Shown here in pieces: positions 50,851-60,972 of a stretch of 64,000 nt of DNA. Position 1 is the stretch's first letter; every line of letters begins with the position of its first letter. This stretch comes from Endotrypanum monterogeii (lineage: Eukaryota; Euglenozoa; Kinetoplastea; Trypanosomatida; Trypanosomatidae): NCBI GenBank assembly GCA_000333855.2, contig CM007316.1, positions 1,091,727 through 1,155,726 of the forward strand, written 5' to 3'. The notes under the pieces were generated by a model. That model had not been told where the DNA came from, did not search any database, and saw nothing but the letters and a program-made list of their open reading frames with translations. The position numbers were made by a program, and so were the translations under genes.

Positions 50851-52689
50851 CTACTTGGACCTCTGAGCTCCATCCTTCTTTTTGCGTTGGTTTCGCTCCT
50901 CGCGCTCGCGCATTGCAGCCAAGCGAGCCTCCATCTGCTTACGGATTTCCTCGTGCGAAACAATGCGATCGTCATCTTGGTCCGCGTAGCCATTGTCGCG
51001 ATCGGCCGCCCCACCAGCCAGGCTGGCACTGGGCAGCTCCATCATGCGCACAAGGTGACGGGCAGACACAGCTCTATGGGCTGACTGAGGAGCGAGCTGA
51101 ATTATCGGCTCCGGCTCTTCCGTATCCCACTCATATGTCGCCTGCAACGTCTCACCCTGGGGAGAATCAGTTGTGTTGGCAGTCAATGCATTCTCTTCCT
51201 CCTCCAAGTTTTGTACGGTCTCCTTCACCGACTGTGTATCAGTGATAGCCCGCGAAGACGACGAGGTGGCGGCGGCACGCAAGAAGTTGGAAGACTGGTG
51301 GCGACGCTGGTGTGCGATCAAGATGTGTGTAGCACGCTCCTCAATCGTGCCGAGATATTGCCTCAAGTTAGCCTCCGTACATTTCTCGACATCGACAGCA
51401 TCTTTGCCCACTCCCGCGCAACCAATATGTGCGTACACGTCCCCAGCAGCGCTTGCGGTAGACTGTACAGCCTCGCGCAGCTGCGCAATGGCTTCGTTCA
51501 TCTCGTTCAGCTTCGACTCCGTGCTCGCCAACTCTTCCTCAAGGCCCTTGATGAGGGCCCTGTGCTGACGCTCGCTGTCGTCCTCTTCTCCGATCAAACG
51601 CTGGAGATCACGGATACTGTCCTTCAGTAACTCTTTCTTGGCAGAAAGCTCATTGATGTACTTGTACATCGAGAAGTTCAGGTCACCCGCGCGCAGATAC
51701 TTGGCGCGCACATCATCGAGATCATCCGTGCCCAGTGCTTCTTTGATCTGAACAAGAATGCTTGTGATGGCAGTGGACTCCTTATCCACATGCAGCATAC
51801 CCTCTGCATCGTCACAGCCGTCGTCGCCAATCAACGCACCCTCCTCCACATTTCCAGACATTGACGCACCTATCGTCCGTCGGGAGAGGTCTGAATCGTC
51901 CTGAGAGCGGGTGATAGTTATGTCATTCATGCGCTCATTGAACTCATACTCACGCGCTTCCAGCTCGAGCTGCATCTCTGTCTGCCTCTCCCGCATGTTC
52001 TTGATGTCCATCATGGCGATGTCCATGTTTCGAAGCTGCTCGCTGTAGGAATGACGCTGCTCAGTAAGCGCAGTACGAAGCCGCTCTACCTCGCGCAGCT
52101 GTGCGTCACGATCGTCCATATCCCGGTTCGACTTCTCAATGTGATCAGCCATGAGGCGCTTCTTCGCCTTCAAGTCATCCTCCATACGCTTGTGCACGCG
52201 CAGGAACACACGACGTTCTTCTCGAATGACATCGATGCGGTCACGCAGCTCCTTGTTGTACGAAAGAGAGTCGTTGAACTGACCTAACGTTTGATCCAGA
52301 CGGCTCTCCAGTATTTCAACCTGACGCTGCACCGCCGCCGCCTGCTCCTTCTCTACATTGACCCCGCCTCTCAACTTGCGGCTGTGGAGAAGATCGATGC
52401 GCGCGAGCTGGTATCTCTTGGTGAGATCGTTCTTGCGCATCTTCTCAAACTGATAGCGGCGCTCCAACCCATCGACATCGCTTTGCAGAGAGGCGACTTT
52501 ATCTGCCTTGACATAGTCGTAGTGTGTACCAGAGACAGAGCCGATCTCCTTCTTGATTTGATCATTTTCTTCGATCATTCGAGCAATCTGCTCCTGCTGA
52601 CGGGTGCTCTGCTCCTGCACAGAAAGGATATTCTCCGCCACCCTCGTGCGGCGCATGTTGTCGAGCTCCGCACTCTTCCTCGTGGACAT
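50851..52689 (-). CDS. Outer dynein arm docking complex coiled-coil subunit (ODA1/CCDC114/CCDC63 family)
   Basis: Encodes 612 residues from the ATG at 52689; the preceding in-frame codon is GTG. Three long coiled-coil stretches cover about residues 10-270 and 310-420. The family pattern VEILESRLDQTLGQFNDSL followed by YNKELRDRIDVIREERRVF (about 125-165) matches Chlamydomonas ODA1 (DC2) and human ODAD1/CCDC114. This protein anchors the outer dynein arm to doublet microtubules. Leishmania and Trypanosoma possess proximal and distal docking-complex paralogues; I cannot say which this is. The C-terminal 190 residues are low-complexity and end in a basic Lys/Arg tail. It fits with the presence of DNAAF4 elsewhere in the window. 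Confidence 0.88.
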   Translation of the reverse strand: MSTRKSAELDNMRRTRVAENILSVQEQSTRQQEQIARMIEENDQIKKEIGSVSGTHYDYVKADKVASLQSDVDGLERRYQFEKMRKNDLTKRYQLARIDLLHSRKLRGGVNVEKEQAAAVQRQVEILESRLDQTLGQFNDSLSYNKELRDRIDVIREERRVFLRVHKRMEDDLKAKKRLMADHIEKSNRDMDDRDAQLREVERLRTALTEQRHSYSEQLRNMDIAMMDIKNMRERQTEMQLELEAREYEFNERMNDITITRSQDDSDLSRRTIGASMSGNVEEGALIGDDGCDDAEGMLHVDKESTAITSILVQIKEALGTDDLDDVRAKYLRAGDLNFSMYKYINELSAKKELLKDSIRDLQRLIGEEDDSERQHRALIKGLEEELASTESKLNEMNEAIAQLREAVQSTASAAGDVYAHIGCAGVGKDAVDVEKCTEANLRQYLGTIEERATHILIAHQRRHQSSNFLRAAATSSSSRAITDTQSVKETVQNLEEEENALTANTTDSPQGETLQATYEWDTEEPEPIIQLAPQSAHRAVSARHLVRMMELPSASLAGGAADRDNGYADQDDDRIVSHEEIRKQMEARLAAMREREERNQRKKKDGAQRSK

Positions 52690-52711
52690 CACTCAAATGA
52701 CCTAGTAGGCC

Positions 52712-52765
52712 CTAGGTGCGTGAGAATCAATTCCCTCAACCGAAGGGGGAGGAGAAGTTGAGAGG
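52712..52765 (-). promoter_or_regulatory. Predicted spliced-leader acceptor of docking-complex gene
   Basis: A C/T-rich tract on the coding strand (about 52765-52725) is followed by an AG at 52713-52712, giving a 5' UTR of about 22 nt. An alternative AG follows at about 52704-52703. Confidence 0.5.
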
Positions 52766-53616
52766 TCCAAAACCCCTCTGTTACAGTGTTAGGTTTCTCT
52801 GTGAGAGGGGAGGAGAGGAGGGCGAAACGGGTGTGCTCTGTACCGCACTGCCTCCACCTTCAAGGAGCTGAAGGAGGATGACTAGTGCAGAGCGCAATAT
52901 ATGTATATATATATATATATTGACGGAGTCAGGGAGAAAAAAAAACAAGCAGAGGTTGAGAGTCTTGGCTAACTCCTATATTAAAAAAAAAAAACTTAAA
53001 AACACGTAAGACGACTCAACGTGGCGCCGGGGAGAGACGGAAAAAGGGGGGGTGAGGCAAAGTCAGCGGTGCGCGAGCGAAACTGAGCGAAACACGATTA
53101 ACCGTCCTGACTTCGTTTTGTGGCGTTGTTGCCCAGCGCAAGAGAATGAGGGCGTGTGTGTGTGTGTGCGTATAATTCAAATAAGGAAATGAGAAGTGAT
53201 AAAAATGAGAGTGGCAGGCAAAGACACAGCAAAGGGACGTAGGTGGAGTGTTCACAACATATGAGGAATGAAGCACACACGCTTCACACTCAGATTGCAA
53301 GAGTATTAAACATCACGCATGCTACCCTTCATTTTTCTCTTTAATCGCCTCCTCTGAGCTCTTCAACTCGTATCGTCAAACAAGTTCACAAACAAGAGAG
53401 AGATCTTGCTGAGAAACAGAAGCACCACGTTCTGTGCACGCCCCTATTCCTCGAGTGTCATCATCACCAAATCATGGCGAGTGAAACAAACTTTAAAAGG
53501 ACATGCCTTCATTTTGTACTTTATATTTTTTGTCATTCTTGTTCGCTGAAGGGGATGAATAGAGCAACAGTGTTCATAAGATCTGCAAACGAATCAAAGC
53601 CAACGTTCAGCCTCAG

Positions 53617-53654
<38 letters not shown>

Positions 53655-53960
53655 TCAACTCCACTGACCATTAGATGCGCTTTCTCCAGCGCTTTTCACT
53701 GAGAGGGTTCGAACCCCTGCATGTGACTACAGGTTCGTTTCTTCTTTATGACCATGTTCTTGGAGAGAAGACACGTCAAAAGACTCATGAATCATTAGTT
53801 ATAAGAGGGGAGGAGTGAAGGTAAGGCAGGGTAGGAGATATGGGAGGAAGGAACGGGGGGAATATCTGTTTTTTTTTCTGGTAGCAAAGGAGAAAGAGCT
53901 TGACTGTGAATTTGAATGGTGGAAACACTTGATATTTTCTCCCTCGACATTTGAAGAAAA

Positions 53961-53963
<3 letters not shown>

Positions 53964-53999
<36 letters not shown>
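53964..53999. repeat. (TA)n array
   Basis: About 36 bases of pure TA dinucleotides, the longest uninterrupted TA run in the window, in the 3' flank of the ubiquitin hydrolase gene. Confidence 0.95.
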
Positions 54000-54001
<2 letters not shown>

Positions 54002-55288
54002 AAGAGAGAGTCCAGTGTAGCGAGGCAAAAAAAAAACACGAGGAGGAAGCGGGGGCTGGAGTGGAAAGAGGAGAGGGTGACGCGTGTCAACGCTCATACC
54101 AAAACACACAGATAACAGCGAAGACAAGGTAGAATCAGCAAAAAACGGGAGGCCTGATTAACGCGAAAAGTGCACACATAAAAACCCTCAAAGCAACAAA
54201 AATTGTTTTCGTAAGTTGAAAATAAATAAAAAATAAAAAATGGACTATCGGCATTCACAGAAAAACTGTGGCTGCAGCAACAACAAGTGATGTATAGAAA
54301 ACAAAAACTTGCAACAGAAAATCGGAACAGAACTGTAGCTCATCCTGCCATGATGAACGACCAGAATAGACTATCAGCTCGAGACCGTTTCCTCACTGCG
54401 CGAACCGGCAGATGCGAAAAAAAAAAAAGATTTTGCGTCGCTCTCTGTTTCCGTTCGTAAAACATGATGGTGAATCACCAGAAGAGCGCATCAGAACAAG
54501 GGTAAGCAGAGGGCGCGACGTTGCAGCACAAAAGGAGAGAACGAGGAGGAGCAGCCTGCAACCTGTGATAAGCAGCTCATTCGCTGGACGTGCGTGTTGA
54601 CCTGATGCACACACACGCACGCACATCAAGACAAACGCCCACTCACTTTACCCTTCAACCTCAGATTTTCTGCGTTTCCTACTTTCCCTATTCTTCTTCA
54701 TGGATCACAGGTGTTGTTTAGTCCAATAATAAAAAAAATGCTTCACGGGAAAGGCAACATTTTCACATTGCCTGAAAGCCAAACAAACAAACACACGCAC
54801 ACACGCACACACACACACACACAAATAGACCGCTTTCCTCCGTCTCCAAAAAAAAAAAAACCACAAGTCGCCTCCCATCCCACCACGAAGAAATCAAGTA
54901 GGCAGTCCATTCACCGCACTCCTCGGTGAGCCAGCCTTTCTGACACCCAGAGACAGAGAGAGACGCGCTTTGAGTTACACAAGTTGTCCCCCCCCTTACC
55001 TCGTTCTCTCCTTATATGCCCCCTCAGTGTACAGTAGATCCTCGATGGGGAGAGAACAGGGGAGGGGGAAAGGAGTGTACAGCCCTTACCCGACTCCTCT
55101 CGGCAGCGGCGCCAGTGAGGCAATGCAGGTGTGTATATGTTCGTGTGTTTGTGTGTACGACGAGGGTAGACAATCTTTAGCCAAAAGACTGACGGTGTGA
55201 CCCCCCGCCCCCATTTTGTCTCCCCCTCTCCTCTCTACATCGCTACGCCTTCCACCCCTTCTGCTACGGTGACAGAAAGCTACGAGCA

Positions 55289-58200
55289 TTACACTGGGGA
55301 TGCTGTGCTTTCCATTCGCTCAAAACATAAAATATAAGCCTCGTTCGGTGCTGGGGTCTCGCAATTGTTGATCGTCGCGTGCGTGTCGTTGTAATACACC
55401 CATTTCTGTACGGACTCGTTGAAGGCGGTAGCCGTGTAGTGTCCAAAGCTGAGCGAGCCATGGTGATACACTACACCACGCAGGCGATACATGGTTCTCC
55501 CTGTCTGCAGCTCAAGAGCCTCTGGGTCCAGGTACGGAGCCAGGTCCAACTGGTCAGGGAACTGCACAGTGGTGTTCTTCTTGTAGGCATTGTACGTGTG
55601 CATCTTGAAGCGTTTGAAAGTCATGATGAGACACGGGGGCAAACGGAAGAGAGAGCGGTGTACCTGAGTCTCCCGGAAAGCCTCGCAGCGACCACAGAAC
55701 CACGCATCATCACCCCGCAGCACGTCCGGCTGCATAGAGTGCAGTAAGCAGTCATGCAGTGAGCATGTAAGCTCCTGCGTGTTGCCACCGGCGCCAGAGA
55801 ATTTTATGGCAGCCAGCTTCCACCACGCAGGGGAAAGCTGGTACTTGGCAGCGTTGTAGTGAATAACAGCAACAATGGTCGTTGACACCATCGTCGAAGC
55901 AGCCGCCTCCCCACCAACAGCACAGTCTGTCGCACCGGCAGTGATGTCACCGTCCATCGGTATGGCCTTCGCGACACTGAACGTGGCAACTTTTCGAATA
56001 ACACGATGTACCACCTCAATATCCTGCTCCACAGATACAGACGCTGCGGCGGATTCTTGGCCTGCCAAAGACGCCTCAGGCGCTTCATGCACGTCACGTG
56101 AGGATACGGTATACCCCACAGATTCCCCTGGAGTCTCGCGAACAGTAAAAAGTGCCATCTCCTCTTCCTCAGTATCCGGCAAGCGCTGCAGCAGTGCCGT
56201 TGCCACCTCTATAGAACGCAGGCGGATACGCTCCGTGTATGCACCCATACTATCATGGAGCTCACTTTTCGCAACTAGATCCCCCTCTACGTACGACGCT
56301 GGAAACTCGTCGACCCACACTGGTGTGCTCATCACCACATTCGCGAAGGGAACTGATGAGTCTTTGAGTACGTAACACACACGCACTGCTAGATTATCTG
56401 TGGTATTACCTGTGGCCGGCGGCGGCGATGCTACGCTTTGGTCGAGACTCGGCAGATGGCACCGTGCCCAAGCCAACGCCCGACCGTAATCAGGCATATC
56501 AATTACACGCACGTCCACCTGGACGCCAGCTGCCACGCTTCCTCCCTCCCTCTCCCTCCCCTCTACAGTCGCCTCCCCCGGGGAGCCATCCTGAAAAAAT
56601 TGAATCACTTCGTCACTAAGATCCATACTGCTCAGCAGCTCCTGGCGGAGCGCCTCCTCCACTTCCTGCTCCCTCACCGTGTTGTCTGACTGAACGAGCG
56701 CGTTGACCTTCAGCGTGACTAGCACGTGCGCACGGGTCGAGCTAGCCTCCACTGGTCGAAGCCACGGTGCAATGGAGTCACCGTCTGGCGCAGACCTTTC
56801 CGCATTGTCAGACTTGCTTAACTCTACGATAACATCCACGTTCATTGCGCGTCGCTGCGGTTGGTCTTGAATGCTAACGGAGAGCGTGACGTTGTTGTCG
56901 AACACGGTGCTGCACTCGCCACATGTCAAACATGTGAAAACAGTCTTTGACTGGTGAAAAAAGAGTGGTGAAATGAACGACTTATTATTCTCCAAGAAAT
57001 TGTCCCAGAAGATGGTGGAGAGCTCCTGCGTCGGGATCGCCTTGTCGCTGTCCTCGCGCTGGCGGTAACACCGCTCTGAGAAGAGATTCATCTCCTCGTT
57101 CAGGTGGTCCAGGAGTACCTCGATGAACTCACTCGCATCCTCCTGCTGATATCCAGAAAATCGCTTCACACGCATGCCGATCTGTTCCTTGAGCTCGCGG
57201 GTTTCTGCAAACGAGTGTTGCCCAGACCATATCGTCGTCACCAGCCTGATCAGAGCCGGGGCTATGACCGCCCGGGGAAAGTGAGAGATTGGAAACGCCA
57301 AAAGCTTCGTACGGAAAGAGGTGAGATTTGACAGGCACTGAATGGCACTGTTCATGTAGCACGTGTTGCCAACGTTGGTCAGGCCACACACACCAGACCG
57401 GCGTGCCGCAACCTCCATAGTGCCCGTAATTTCTTTCCCACGGTCATCGCCGTTTGTGTTGTTCAGAGTCAGCACCAGAGAAAGAAAGATCTTGCCGCTC
57501 GTCTGTCCCCTCCATTCCTCCACACTCTCGGGCATATCCTGCTCGATGAGACGCTGCAGCTTCTGGACTACCTCCTGCACGCTCATATCCATCCCGTCCC
57601 CGCTTTGCGTAATCATGAACGGCCCGGGCTTCACGGGTAGCATATAGAGACCTTTACAGCAGATACGCACTGTGTCGGTGCCGTTGATGGCTGCAAGCCA
57701 TATACTGGCCACCCTGTCCGACATCATGTCCTCCTCTCGCATCAGGTCCCAAGCTAGGTGACATACCTCACGCATGTCGCTATGCAGCAGTGCCTCCTCA
57801 ACTGGCACCTCTACGCTGTATTTGTCAATATTTCCATCTGATCCATTCGCCTCCGTCCACTCAAATGTTGTAAAGATGGTCAACGGAAGCGGCCTCCACA
57901 TGGAAAGACAGCGTTCCTGGAGAGGGAAGGCTCCGTACATGATGTACTTGGGTCCAGCACCGAAGAACTCAGCGCAGGAATCATAGAGAGCCTCAGGTAT
58001 GACCTGGTAATCTGCCGAGTTGAGTGAAAGCCAATGCCGCCGCCGGTCGTACGGTGAGACGTTCATGAGCGCGAACGTGTCGATAGGGCCCGGAAAAAGT
58101 GGGTGTTGCCCGGTAAAATTCAAGTGACACTGCTCCTTCGCACGTGCGGACCAGTTAAGCAACTCCTCCAGCCATGCCGTCGGCATCACCACACCGCGGG

Positions 58201-59257
58201 GAAACGCTTCCTTGTTCTGCATTAGGCTTTGCCGCTGGCAAGCGAAGTACAAACTGTAGAAGAAGAGTTCCAGGTTAAAGTGCGACCCATCTTCATCTCT
58301 TTCCTCCCACAAATAAGGTACCACCTCCGCTGAATTACGAGAGCGCAGCTGATAAGCCGGAAAAAAACTGCACAGCCAAGCATCAGCAATGTTCTGGAGA
58401 ATGACACACAGATCCTCCTTGCAGTCGATGCAAGTGTCATCATAGCTATACTTCTCGCTCAGAGCGTAAGGCACCTGTGGGCCGTGCGCCAAGTGTTCCG
58501 CCATGAGTCTACAACTCATTGAACTGATCTCCTTGACGTGAGCAAAAGTACGCAAAGAGTAACGGCTAAAATGACGACTGACACTCGTGCGGTGGCACCC
58601 ACCGTCATTCATGACCTCAGAAACAATACTCTGCAAGCCTGCGACAAAGGCAACAGACACCTCTCGCGGTGTCGCGCACAAGCCACCCACCACCTTCTCA
58701 TCCTCGCTGGCCGGTAGAGGCGATGAGGCAACAGCAGAGATGTCTGCAACACTTTCCTGGATCAAATTCTGCAGTACAGCACTTGCAATACCGAACCAGG
58801 CGACACTAAATTCCTCTGTTGCCTTCGGTACATCCCCAGCCTGCACGCTGTCCAGCCGGGCTGCAATGGCCGAGTGCGAGCACTTCAGCCATGTAACACT
58901 GCCATCGAACCCACGAAGACCCTCCAAGATGTTGCTTACAAGTGACTGGATAAAAGCCTGAAGTATGTCCACAGGAAGATGTGACTGGCACGCCACGGAG
59001 CCGTTCTTCTCGGTGCTATCGATGGAAGCCGAGGCAGGAGCAGGAGCTGTGTGATTGAGCCCATCCATCGGGGCATACCACGCAGCGGTTCCGGGCTTAA
59101 GAATGGTTTTGAACGCTTCGGTGTGGCTCTGTGACGTGGATGAGTCCTCCTCCGCAGAGGCGAAGCTGTCACGGGACGTGGCAGTAAACGAAGAACCCTC
59201 AACACCACGACTTCCCTTTTCGGATTCCATCTCATCAACAGTCGCCTCTGAGCGCAT
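55289..59257 (-). CDS. Ubiquitin-specific protease with DUSP domain (peptidase family C19)
   Basis: Encodes 1322 residues from the ATG at 59257. Residues about 350-450 match a DUSP domain (HPLFPGPIDTFAL with YQVIPEALYDSCAEFFG). The USP catalytic domain runs from about 622 to 1315. The Cys box is GLTNVGNTCYMNSAIQCL with nucleophile Cys633; the His box is SFGHYTA with His1273; Asp1291 in YYND is the likely third residue. Zinc-ribbon pairs CLTCGEC and CGRCEAF are visible. About 640 residues separate Cys and His boxes, so a long insertion splits the catalytic domain, as in USP4/11/15. The enzyme removes ubiquitin from proteins or cleaves ubiquitin chains. The first 340 residues include a helical region not recognised as a known domain. 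Substrate is unknown. Confidence 0.92.
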   Translation of the reverse strand: MRSEATVDEMESEKGSRGVEGSSFTATSRDSFASAEEDSSTSQSHTEAFKTILKPGTAAWYAPMDGLNHTAPAPASASIDSTEKNGSVACQSHLPVDILQAFIQSLVSNILEGLRGFDGSVTWLKCSHSAIAARLDSVQAGDVPKATEEFSVAWFGIASAVLQNLIQESVADISAVASSPLPASEDEKVVGGLCATPREVSVAFVAGLQSIVSEVMNDGGCHRTSVSRHFSRYSLRTFAHVKEISSMSCRLMAEHLAHGPQVPYALSEKYSYDDTCIDCKEDLCVILQNIADAWLCSFFPAYQLRSRNSAEVVPYLWEERDEDGSHFNLELFFYSLYFACQRQSLMQNKEAFPRGVVMPTAWLEELLNWSARAKEQCHLNFTGQHPLFPGPIDTFALMNVSPYDRRRHWLSLNSADYQVIPEALYDSCAEFFGAGPKYIMYGAFPLQERCLSMWRPLPLTIFTTFEWTEANGSDGNIDKYSVEVPVEEALLHSDMREVCHLAWDLMREEDMMSDRVASIWLAAINGTDTVRICCKGLYMLPVKPGPFMITQSGDGMDMSVQEVVQKLQRLIEQDMPESVEEWRGQTSGKIFLSLVLTLNNTNGDDRGKEITGTMEVAARRSGVCGLTNVGNTCYMNSAIQCLSNLTSFRTKLLAFPISHFPRAVIAPALIRLVTTIWSGQHSFAETRELKEQIGMRVKRFSGYQQEDASEFIEVLLDHLNEEMNLFSERCYRQREDSDKAIPTQELSTIFWDNFLENNKSFISPLFFHQSKTVFTCLTCGECSTVFDNNVTLSVSIQDQPQRRAMNVDVIVELSKSDNAERSAPDGDSIAPWLRPVEASSTRAHVLVTLKVNALVQSDNTVREQEVEEALRQELLSSMDLSDEVIQFFQDGSPGEATVEGREREGGSVAAGVQVDVRVIDMPDYGRALAWARCHLPSLDQSVASPPPATGNTTDNLAVRVCYVLKDSSVPFANVVMSTPVWVDEFPASYVEGDLVAKSELHDSMGAYTERIRLRSIEVATALLQRLPDTEEEEMALFTVRETPGESVGYTVSSRDVHEAPEASLAGQESAAASVSVEQDIEVVHRVIRKVATFSVAKAIPMDGDITAGATDCAVGGEAAASTMVSTTIVAVIHYNAAKYQLSPAWWKLAAIKFSGAGGNTQELTCSLHDCLLHSMQPDVLRGDDAWFCGRCEAFRETQVHRSLFRLPPCLIMTFKRFKMHTYNAYKKNTTVQFPDQLDLAPYLDPEALELQTGRTMYRLRGVVYHHGSLSFGHYTATAFNESVQKWVYYNDTHATINNCETPAPNEAYILCFERMESTASPV

Positions 59258-60123
59258 GTTGTCCCGACCGTCGCCCCGTCGTTGGACACGTCCTGTTTTT
59301 GTGGTTTTGGTGTCCGAATGAATCAGACTTATGCCTCCTTTTGAGCAGAAAAATAAAATCGAATAGCCCGGACAACAGTTTCAAATATACACTAAAAGAT
59401 ATAGATATATATATACAGATAGATCTGAAGAAGTCGATGATAAATCTGATCAAATCACTCGGTGCTTTACGTTCTGTGCAAGAAAGCAAATCTCTTGCTG
59501 CCACGGTCGCTTTTGGGTGTGCGAGCGTGAGTGTGAGCTGGTTGCAGAGCGAGAGGCACTTATACCGCCCAGCTCTTTGCCTGTAGTAACAGGAAGATCC
59601 CCCCCCCCGGCTCAGTGAACTGTTTTTTTTTGCGGAGGAAAGGAGAGGGAGGGCAAAGGAAAAGGAGCCACTCACCCTTGCTTGTTCCTATTCGAGGGAG
59701 AGGGGAGCGCTGTTGTTTCGCGATCCCGAAGCTCGTCACGTCTGAATACGTGCACGTGCAATCCAAGGGCTCGATGTGCAGTACGAGAAGATTATGCAGA
59801 AAAGGCTAGCGAAATATAATTTAAAAAAGGCCTAATGAAGACTCAGAGAAGGCACTCCGGGCCGAGGTAAAATTTCTGGGGAACAGCGGCGACCAATCGC
59901 AAAGGATCAAAGTGAAAATGCACCGAGCCGGTCGCCTTGAAGGCGTAATGAAAGGGAAGTAGGAGGGGGGAGGGAGGGGGGTAGTGGTTCTCACGATTAA
60001 GAAAGAGGAGCACAAATAAAGAAGCCACACACACACACACACACACACAATTTCCACTTTCCCGCCTGTCCGATTCACAATGAGTAAGGCACTGAAAAAA
60101 AAAAGGTAAAAGAAGGCAAATAA

Positions 60124-60158
<35 letters not shown>

Positions 60159-60972
60159 GCACATGAGACATAGGACATCCACCAACGGTAAGAGAATACG
60201 GGAAGAGAAGAAGTGACCGAGTGAAACAGGCATAGCGGCAGTGATCAATAGTAGAGACCCGGCACATCACTGGGTACGCCTTTCATAGCAGCGCCTGCGT
60301 TCTTGCCCACAGCGATGGGCTAGGACACCTAGAGGAAAAGACTTTGTTGGGTGCACGTGGCGGTCCAGAAAAGCAAGGGGAGAGGAAGCACGGGTGCACC
60401 GAGAAACAGAAACTGGACACCACTGTGCACCATAGCGGAGAGGCCGGGGAGGCGATGGCCATGGGCCCCCACGCAAACCTATCTTGTCATGATCAGACCT
60501 ACCACTGGACCTCCCTTCTTCACAAGGGAAAAGAGGGCCAATCACAACCGCGGGGAATTTTTTTCGGCACCTGTCAGCATTCACACACACACACACACAC
60601 ACAGATCCACGTAAACTTGCCTAAGAAGTCCGCACGATACGAAACACAACGAGCAAAATTCGAAAATCATGTCCAAGGCAGAAACTCTCTGTGTTTTGTG
60701 TTGTGCATAGCATTTCCCCATAAGAGAACTCCAGAAAAAAAAACACGCTGTGGCCTCGCTGGAGCTGGCACATAGGCGGGTTGTACCCCATCACTACCCT
60801 GCACGCATCTCACTAGCACCTTGACAAAGGGATGTACAGTGAGCAAAAACAAATATGAGAGGGAAAATGTGCGCGTGCACAGATATTACCGCGGATACCG
60901 CGCCTGCGAGCCCACATAAATAGGCAGATAGGGAACCATAAACTTTGCCAACCGTTGAAGACGCCGGTCAGC
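59258..60972. other. Intergenic: 5' region of ubiquitin hydrolase and 3' UTR of FG-GAP gene
   Basis: No clear splice acceptor was found close to 59257; a G/A-rich block at 59632-59672 (pyrimidine tract on the coding strand) is one candidate region. Also present are CA arrays at 60028-60051 and 60127-60154, a C-run near 59599-59608, (CA)n near 60580-60602, and a GC-rich non-repetitive island at about 60255-60480. No gene was recognised. Confidence 0.55.
60127..60154. repeat. (AC)n microsatellite
   Basis: Pure AC dinucleotides over about 28 bases, with a second AC array of similar length about 75 bases to the left (60028-60051). Confidence 0.93.

Larger units (their letters stand above)
52690..55288. 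other. Intergenic: 5' region of docking-complex gene and 3' UTR of ubiquitin hydrolase
   Basis: Contains (TA)n at about 52898-52920 and 53964-53999, GT arrays near 53153-53169 and 53621-53650, CA near 54795-54822, a 5-bp-stem hairpin at 53677-53692 next to a 12-bp palindrome at 53705-53716, and long A/T runs. No complete tRNA or coding region was recognised. Confidence 0.6.

Noticed and set aside
53665..53730. Complete tRNA gene
   Set aside because: The T-loop-like palindrome is present, but no complementary acceptor stem, D arm or anticodon arm could be folded on either strand.
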